Source: Anoplopoma fimbria
Taxonomy: Eukaryota; Chordata; Actinopteri; Perciformes; Anoplopomatidae
Reading direction: 5' to 3'
NCBI RefSeq assembly: GCF_027596085.1
Contig: NC_072465.1
Span: 18,182,207 to 18,246,206 of the forward strand
DNA: 64,000 nt
The translations under genes and the position numbers were made by a program. Below the pieces are notes generated by a model. The model was not told the DNA's origin. It searched no databases and saw only the letters and a list, made by a program, of their open reading frames with translations. Positions 59,115 through 64,000 of this stretch are shown here, piece by piece; the stretch's first letter is position 1, and every line of letters starts with the position of its first letter.

Positions 59115-59359
59115 TTAATCTTCAGTCGAGGGGTTCACTGCCATGTGAGAGATGACAAGACAAGTTGACAAGATCCTCAGGAATATTCACCTACAACAAT
59201 AACAACAACAATAAGGTGCCATCAATCTTAAATTAGGCACCTAGTACAGGCTTCTATACATTTCTAAAAAAAACAAATGATTAACAGGTGCAGATTCTCT
59301 TGGTTACACATTAACAAAACACACTTCAATGAGAGCCGGTTAGACATTTCATTTTTCTC

Positions 59360-59660
59360 TTAGTGATTTCAATTGGCTGTCACTTTTTAACCGAAAACAC
59401 CAACCAAATCACAGGTTCCAGCTTCTCAAATCCTAATATTTGCTAGTTTTCTCAGCATTTTATGACTGTATATTTAACATCTGTTGGACAGTTTTGTACT
59501 GTTGAACTAACAAAACAACTAAACTGAAGACTTCCCTTGGGATCTGGGCAAATTCGATTTTGTTTGTAACTTTCTGACATTTGTTCCAGACCAAATGATT
59601 CATGGCTTGAAAAAACAATCAGCAGATTAATGGATTAATCAAAAAGGCTTGCAGTCCTAT
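59360..59660 (-). mobile_element. TAGGGCTGCAAC-type hAT MITE copy
   Basis: It holds TTCCAGCTTCTCAAATCCTA, TTGGACAGTTTTG and TTAATGGATTAATC and ends GCAGTCCTA, the inverted form of the family start. It lies in the trim62 5' leader intron. Confidence 0.6.
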
Positions 59661-60344
59661 TTGAGAGCACTTTTTCCTCAGAATAAGTGTAAAGTGCAAA
59701 AATCTAATATCATAAGTCCCAGGTTGCTCTTGTAACCTCTAATTTCCTTAACAAAAACAATAAACTCAATTTGATGTCATACTATGTTGAGCAAAGCGTC
59801 TAATTTCACTTTGGAAGCTCCCTCTTCACCTGAGGAAACACCTGGATATTTTGACAGTTTTATCTGAATACCTTTCCACTATCACTGTTGAGGATTTTTT
59901 TTTATTATTTCCACAGCAAACTGTGAGCACCAACCAACAAGGAAAAAGGGAAACACCTGCAGCGTTTTTATATATCCGCTGCTGTCTTCCTCCTACACCG
60001 GTGTTAAGGAGCTTCCTTTTAAATTCCCATTAGGGAAGATATGTTTAACAGCCTGGCCTGAGCTTGTTTTACTTCCTACATTTGTGTTGCACCTTAGCAT
60101 GCATGCTATTTTAATTGGCTTGTTCCACATTGCTTGCCAGCTGGATTTGTAAACATACCCGAGCAGGACCACAACAGGAGGATGAGAGGGGACAGAGACA
60201 CACAAAATGGGGCAAAACTAATTTAACAAGCCACGTATTAAAAAGTGGTGCAACATGTCAGGGTTAAAAGTGTCTACATTTCACAATTCATAATCGAAGA
60301 AATGAATAGGAATGGAGGAAAAAAAAAAAAAAGCCTCAACTCAC

Positions 60345-60440
60345 CGACTTGTTCGCAGCGACATCCGCGGCTCCAGTGCAAGTGTCTTTCAGGAAGGAGA
60401 GCAGCACACAGCGGTAGCAGACCATACCAAGTGCATTAAA
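60345..60440 (-). other. trim62: Candidate trim62 5' non-coding exon
   Basis: On the minus strand, CpG-containing sequence ends in donor AAGTCG|GTGAGT at 60345. Paired with acceptor TTGTTGTAG before 59190, it gives a spliced leader. The 5' limit is unknown. Confidence 0.45.
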
Positions 60441-61632
60441 CAAAGGGGGAGATGGAGTGAGGGGGTTTATTAACAATAGCATTTATAAGATTACTTGCTG
60501 TTCATCAATAAATACGTTACCAAAAAGAATGTGCTTTAATTTAATATAATTTGAAAATATGAGCTTTTTGATTTGTGTATACGACGTTAACGAAATAATC
60601 ACATAAAGTTGAACCCCCTCTGACAATGGAGTGGCTCAGACTTCCTCACCTCCAGCTTAGCATCGCTGTTTAGCTACCTTGATTACAACAAATAAACACC
60701 CTAACATACACGAACTGTAACTGGATTTGTACAATAAACGATTTGCCTTCAAACAAATCAAATAAGTGTAGAAGTTGTCGTAAAAAAATTGACTGTCACT
60801 TTTCACTGAAACGCGTTTATGAGCCGGCTTACACAGGCTGCAGTGTCCGCATTCAACCAGCAGGTGTCAGGAGAAAACATCTTATTCTCCCCAGTGCCTG
60901 GGAGGCTCCTTCATGAGAGTCGATGTGTTGTTAAAGCTTTAATCTTGGCCCAGCTCTTTTGTTTAATCTGCTTCTGGTGATTCCCCCAAATGTTGGAAAA
61001 TCATGTGACACAATGATCAGTGTTGCAACATGTAGATTTAACAGGTACACATTTGTATTTAGATCGTGTTTTTCCATTTAATATGCTACTTTATACTATC
61101 ACTCCACTTTAATTTTGTAAAGATGTAGTTACTTTGACTATTATTATGATGGGTACAAAATATGGTATAAGCTAAAAAAAAAAGGGGGGCATTCTTATAA
61201 TAAAACTAGCCTACAAGTTTACCTAAATCAGTTAATGTTATCTCCACAATGACCAGCTACAACATTTAAATGTGGCTTACACAGTGATGCAGCAGTATAA
61301 TAGTGTTCTAATACAATCATAATGTAAAACTGAGAGCCGCCTAATGAGTACTCACAATTTATTAACTTACTTAGTTTATTACGTCCTTATATGTACGATT
61401 ATGACTGCAGGATATTAGAGTATTCTTTACACTTACTCATAACTATCATAAAAGATATAAATACTGTAAATTTAACTGACATTATTGGAAACAATGTTAT
61501 ATGAGAATACTGTTGTCCTCTTGTAAAGATATGTAAATTACTTTATGATGACTGTAGACTGCAGATCATCATTTATATCCTTTTTAATTGTATTTGCACT
61601 ACATCACTGAAGGAAAAGACAATATTTACATC
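60441..61632. other. Intergenic DNA between trim62 and tnfrsf1b
   Basis: AT-rich, with no ORF or repeat of note. It should contain the trim62 promoter, probably near 60.4-60.9 kb. Confidence 0.5.
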
Positions 61633-61638
61633 TTTATT
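61633..61638 (-). terminator. tnfrsf1b: Polyadenylation signal of tnfrsf1b
   Basis: AATAAA on the minus strand, about 200 bp after the stop codon, in GTAAATAAAGATG context. Confidence 0.6.
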
Positions 61639-61839
61639 TACTGTATATACATATATAAACACACAGTGACAGTTGATGGCTTTGATAAGGAAACACAATT
61701 AAGGTTTGAGCTTGTCTGGTTGTCCTCTTAAGAAACATGTTATTCAGTGTATCTTGATGCTAGTCAAATGTTTTCAATGTTGTTTCATGACTGAAGGAAG
61801 GAAAAAATGGACGTATCAGTCTTTCAAGCAGGTGACTCT

Positions 61840-62370
61840 TCATGCGCAGATAGTTTCACTCTCCTGCACGGACATCAGTGATTGTTTGCCAGCTTCTTGC
61901 TGTGGGATGCTAAACGTCTGCTCTTCCTCTCCAAAGGGGAGTTTAGAGTCGACTTGCATCGAGTCTGTGGGAATGACAGACGGTGTCCCGCAAGACCTGT
62001 TTTCAATGTGGAAAGTGATGTTGACGTTGACATGGGGGCTGGTGGTCACGGGGCTGATGACCTGCGGGCTGGTGGGCTGAGAGGAGAACTGTGTTTGGAC
62101 GCTGGGCTGCGGTGTGAAAGGCTCTGTGTTGGAGAGTAATGGCATGGGCTCTGACAGGGCAGAGGGTGGATTGTGAAGAGGTACAGTGGATTGCAAAGGG
62201 CCGATGGACTCTTGGCTGCTGGAACCGTCTGTTTGGATCAAAGTTTCAGTGTTGTTACTGCACTGACTGTGGTCACTGCTGGCTTCCCCTCTCTGCAGCA
62301 GACACTGTTGTTCTGGTGACGGTACTGTGATATACTTCAGCTGGGTTTCCACCAAATAATCCTGATTGAT
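61840..62370 (-). CDS. tnfrsf1b: tnfrsf1b last exon: cytoplasmic tail
   Basis: 531 nt with acceptor CTACTGCAG, stop at 61840-61842. It encodes INQDYLVETQLKYITVPSPE through SVQESETICA. The tail has SSQE, PQQE and SVQE, each fitting the TRAF2-binding pattern [PSAT]-x-[QE]-E. Confidence 0.93.
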   Translation of the reverse strand: MNQDYLVETQLKYITVPSPEQQCLLQRGEASSDHSQCSNNTETLIQTDGSSSQESIGPLQSTVPLHNPPSALSEPMPLLSNTEPFTPQPSVQTQFSSQPTSPQVISPVTTSPHVNVNITFHIENRSCGTPSVIPTDSMQVDSKLPFGEEEQTFSIPQQEAGKQSLMSVQESETICA

Positions 62371-63913
62371 CTGCAGTAGAAGGAAACAAAAAGATGGATA
62401 ATCAGTATTCTGTAAGGATAAAACTATATTTAAAGGTTTTCAAGAAAAAAAAACAAGGAAGACTCACTTTATCACCACTCTCACAATTTCCATTTGCATC
62501 TACTTTAGGATAATATATTGCTGCATCTGTGCAAAAAAAGCAATGTGAACATTTAGTAAGGAAGTAAAAAATTTGAGACAAACAGTTCCTGATAAAGATT
62601 TTGACAAATAATAGTCATTATCATTCTGTATTTCAAGTTGGAGATAATGTAGATACAATCATTGCTTTTCCACAAAACAAGAACATGATTAATGGACTCT
62701 TTTTTTTTTACAGGATGAAGTTACCTTTCTTCCAGACTGGTCTACAAAGGAACAGCAGAATGATAGCGATGAAGAAAAGTAATAACCCACTGACAGCGGC
62801 AATGACTGCAACTAAGAAAGAGATAAACAGAGACACAACACGGAGGCAGCAGGAGAGAGATGACACATTGATTAGGCCTCACAGTTTTCTCACGATGACT
62901 TGCTTAGAAACACAGAATCAGTTACCGTACCCACTGTACTGTCAGGTACTGAGCTTGGTGGCGGGGTTTTTGTCGAAAAGTTGAACACTGGATCTGAAAA
63001 AGACGTGCTAATGGACAGTGTGGTGTCTGTCGGTCCATGTGGAGCCTTGGAGGCTGAGGTTGCTGGGACTGTGCTCATCACTGTAATGCGAGGCTCTTGT
63101 TTTAAGCTGTGAGGCAACATGGTGGTTGGAAAAAGCTCAGGTCCACACACGGTATCCGAGGTAGTGGTGCCATTTTTGACAACAACCCTCTTATGACAGC
63201 TGGGGAGAAACAGAGTGAGAGATCAAAGATCTGAGCTTCAAACAGCTGCATACAGATGTGAGTATATGATTCACTCACATGGTGTGGGGCTGACAGGGGT
63301 CCGTGGAAGAGACTGTGTTAGAGTACGTCCCACTGGGGCAGCGTTCACACTTCACATCTGCGTTGCCTTTCCCTGAGAACAACACCCAAACATGTTGCTA
63401 TTATCTAACATTTCACTATCAGACATCCCATTTCATTTAAACTTAATGAGGCATACTGTATGTAATTAGTTTGACAGTAAATGTGGTTAATATAGACCTC
63501 AGAGACAGATGTAAGCAACCAATAGTACGATGGATATGAGTTATTACAATATATATATATTGATAGTCAGTGAAATGTGTCTTGTTGACCCATGAAACCA
63601 AATCTGTAAATCTGTTCTTGACACATGCAATAATGCAATAAATATAATTGAATATCAATGAGATCTTAATAAAGCGTTCATGTCTATATTTAATAATATA
63701 TATTTGATGGTAAACACACAAACAGTGACAATTGACCAATAGCAGTTGCTGTACCTGGGACAGACACTCCAAAACCGTGTCGGCATAGCTTGTACTTTAT
63801 ACATGCTGAGCAGAACGGGTCATCAAATTCCATGTTGCAATACTTCCCGGGTTGGCACACACACCTTGACCTTGCAGTAGAGGAGCAGCTCTGAGCTTCC
63901 TGCAGACCTTTAG
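61840..63913 (-). CDS. tnfrsf1b: TNF receptor superfamily member 1B (TNFR2), 3' six exons (partial)
   Basis: Type I membrane receptor for TNF that signals through TRAF2 to NF-kappaB and lacks a death domain. Exons on the minus strand: 63755-63913, 63279-63372, 62931-63199, 62725-62811, 62468-62526, 61840-62370, all with agreeing phases. They encode the end of cysteine-rich domain 3 (RCVCQPGKYCN, CRHGFGVSVPG, where human TNFR2 has CRPGFGVARPG), domain 4 (CERCPSGTYSNTVSSTDPCQ; human has CAPGTFSNTTSSTDIC), a Ser/Thr/Pro-rich stalk, a transmembrane helix (VAVIAAVSGLLLFFIAIILL) and a 195-residue tail. The tail keeps VNVNITFHI (human VNVTCIVNV) and PFGEEEQ (human PFSKEEC). No death domain is seen, which fits TNFR2 and not TNFR1. 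Signal peptide and first cysteine-rich domains lie right of the window. Confidence 0.93.
62468..62526 (-). CDS. tnfrsf1b: tnfrsf1b exon: juxtamembrane tail
   Basis: 59 nt with acceptor TTTGCACAG and donor GATAAA|GTGAGT. It encodes DAAIYYPKVDANGNCESGDK. Confidence 0.85.
62725..62811 (-). CDS. tnfrsf1b: tnfrsf1b exon: transmembrane helix
   Basis: 87 nt with acceptor CTTTCTTAG and donor AAAG|GTAACT. It encodes about 23 hydrophobic residues followed by the stop-transfer CRPVWKK. Confidence 0.92.
62931..63199 (-). CDS. tnfrsf1b: tnfrsf1b exon: end of domain 4 and stalk
   Basis: 269 nt with acceptor CTCCCCAG. It encodes CHKRVVVKNGTTTSDTVC and about 70 Ser/Thr/Pro-rich stalk residues. The in-frame donor is GTGG|GTACGG; a second GT lies 5 bases on. 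Confidence 0.87.
63279..63372 (-). CDS. tnfrsf1b: tnfrsf1b exon: cysteine-rich domain 4
   Basis: 94 nt with acceptor GTTCTCAG and donor ACCAT|GTGAGT. It encodes GKGNADVKCERCPSGTYSN and SSTDPCQPHT. Confidence 0.92.
63755..63913 (-). CDS. tnfrsf1b: tnfrsf1b exon: cysteine-rich domain 3
   Basis: 159 nt with acceptor ACAACCAG and donor CCCAG|GTACAG. It begins with two bases of an Ala codon, so at least one coding exon lies further right. Confidence 0.9.
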
Positions 63914-64000
63914 CTGGTTGTAAGTAGAAAAAAAAGGTTTCGCTTACAGGAACAATTATGTGTTTAAAATAAAGCAAAACAATATTTTTTAGATTGCATC

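Overview
The window is vertebrate nuclear DNA, almost certainly from a teleost fish. Spliced genes with long introns, about 60% AT, microsatellites and many teleost-type repeats (V-SINE, hAT-like MITEs, fold-back MITEs, a non-LTR reverse transcriptase fragment) support this. I see no bacterial features, tRNA or rRNA genes, or CRISPR arrays.

Five protein-coding genes can be assembled exon by exon with intact splice phases. From left to right: (1) the first two coding exons of an ABO-family glycosyltransferase, probably a3galt2, minus strand, whose catalytic exons lie beyond the left edge; (2) znf362, minus strand, seven coding exons (5813-12761), six C2H2 fingers, 404 aa; (3) an unfamiliar multi-pass membrane protein, plus strand, two coding exons (19819-23904), 427 aa, whose TM2 and TM3 pattern resembles the orphan receptor GPR160; (4) trim62, minus strand, five coding exons (31908-59051), 475 aa, the same length as I recall for human TRIM62; (5) the last six exons of tnfrsf1b (TNF receptor 2), minus strand, 61840-63913, whose N-terminal exons lie beyond the right edge. 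The trim62 / znf362 / a3galt2 neighbourhood matches human 1p35.1 as I remember it.

The rest is introns and intergenic DNA. The most structured block is 20515-22645. This is a 2.13-kb DNA transposon with perfect 21-bp terminal inverted repeats and a 3-bp CAT duplication, sitting in the intron of the GPR160-like gene. It carries a truncated hAT end, a BED-finger fragment of a hAT transposase and two minisatellites. Trim62 intron 1 (18.7 kb) holds a near-identical inverted duplication of about 155 bp, a 38-bp AT-rich tandem array, long (AG)n DNA and several segments that look like conserved enhancers.

The genes do not form a pathway. TNFR2 is a cytokine receptor, TRIM62 an E3 ligase, ZNF362 a transcription factor and A3GALT2 a Golgi enzyme. 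Exon limits were read by eye from splice signals and reading phase. Gene names come from remembered family sequences, not a database search.
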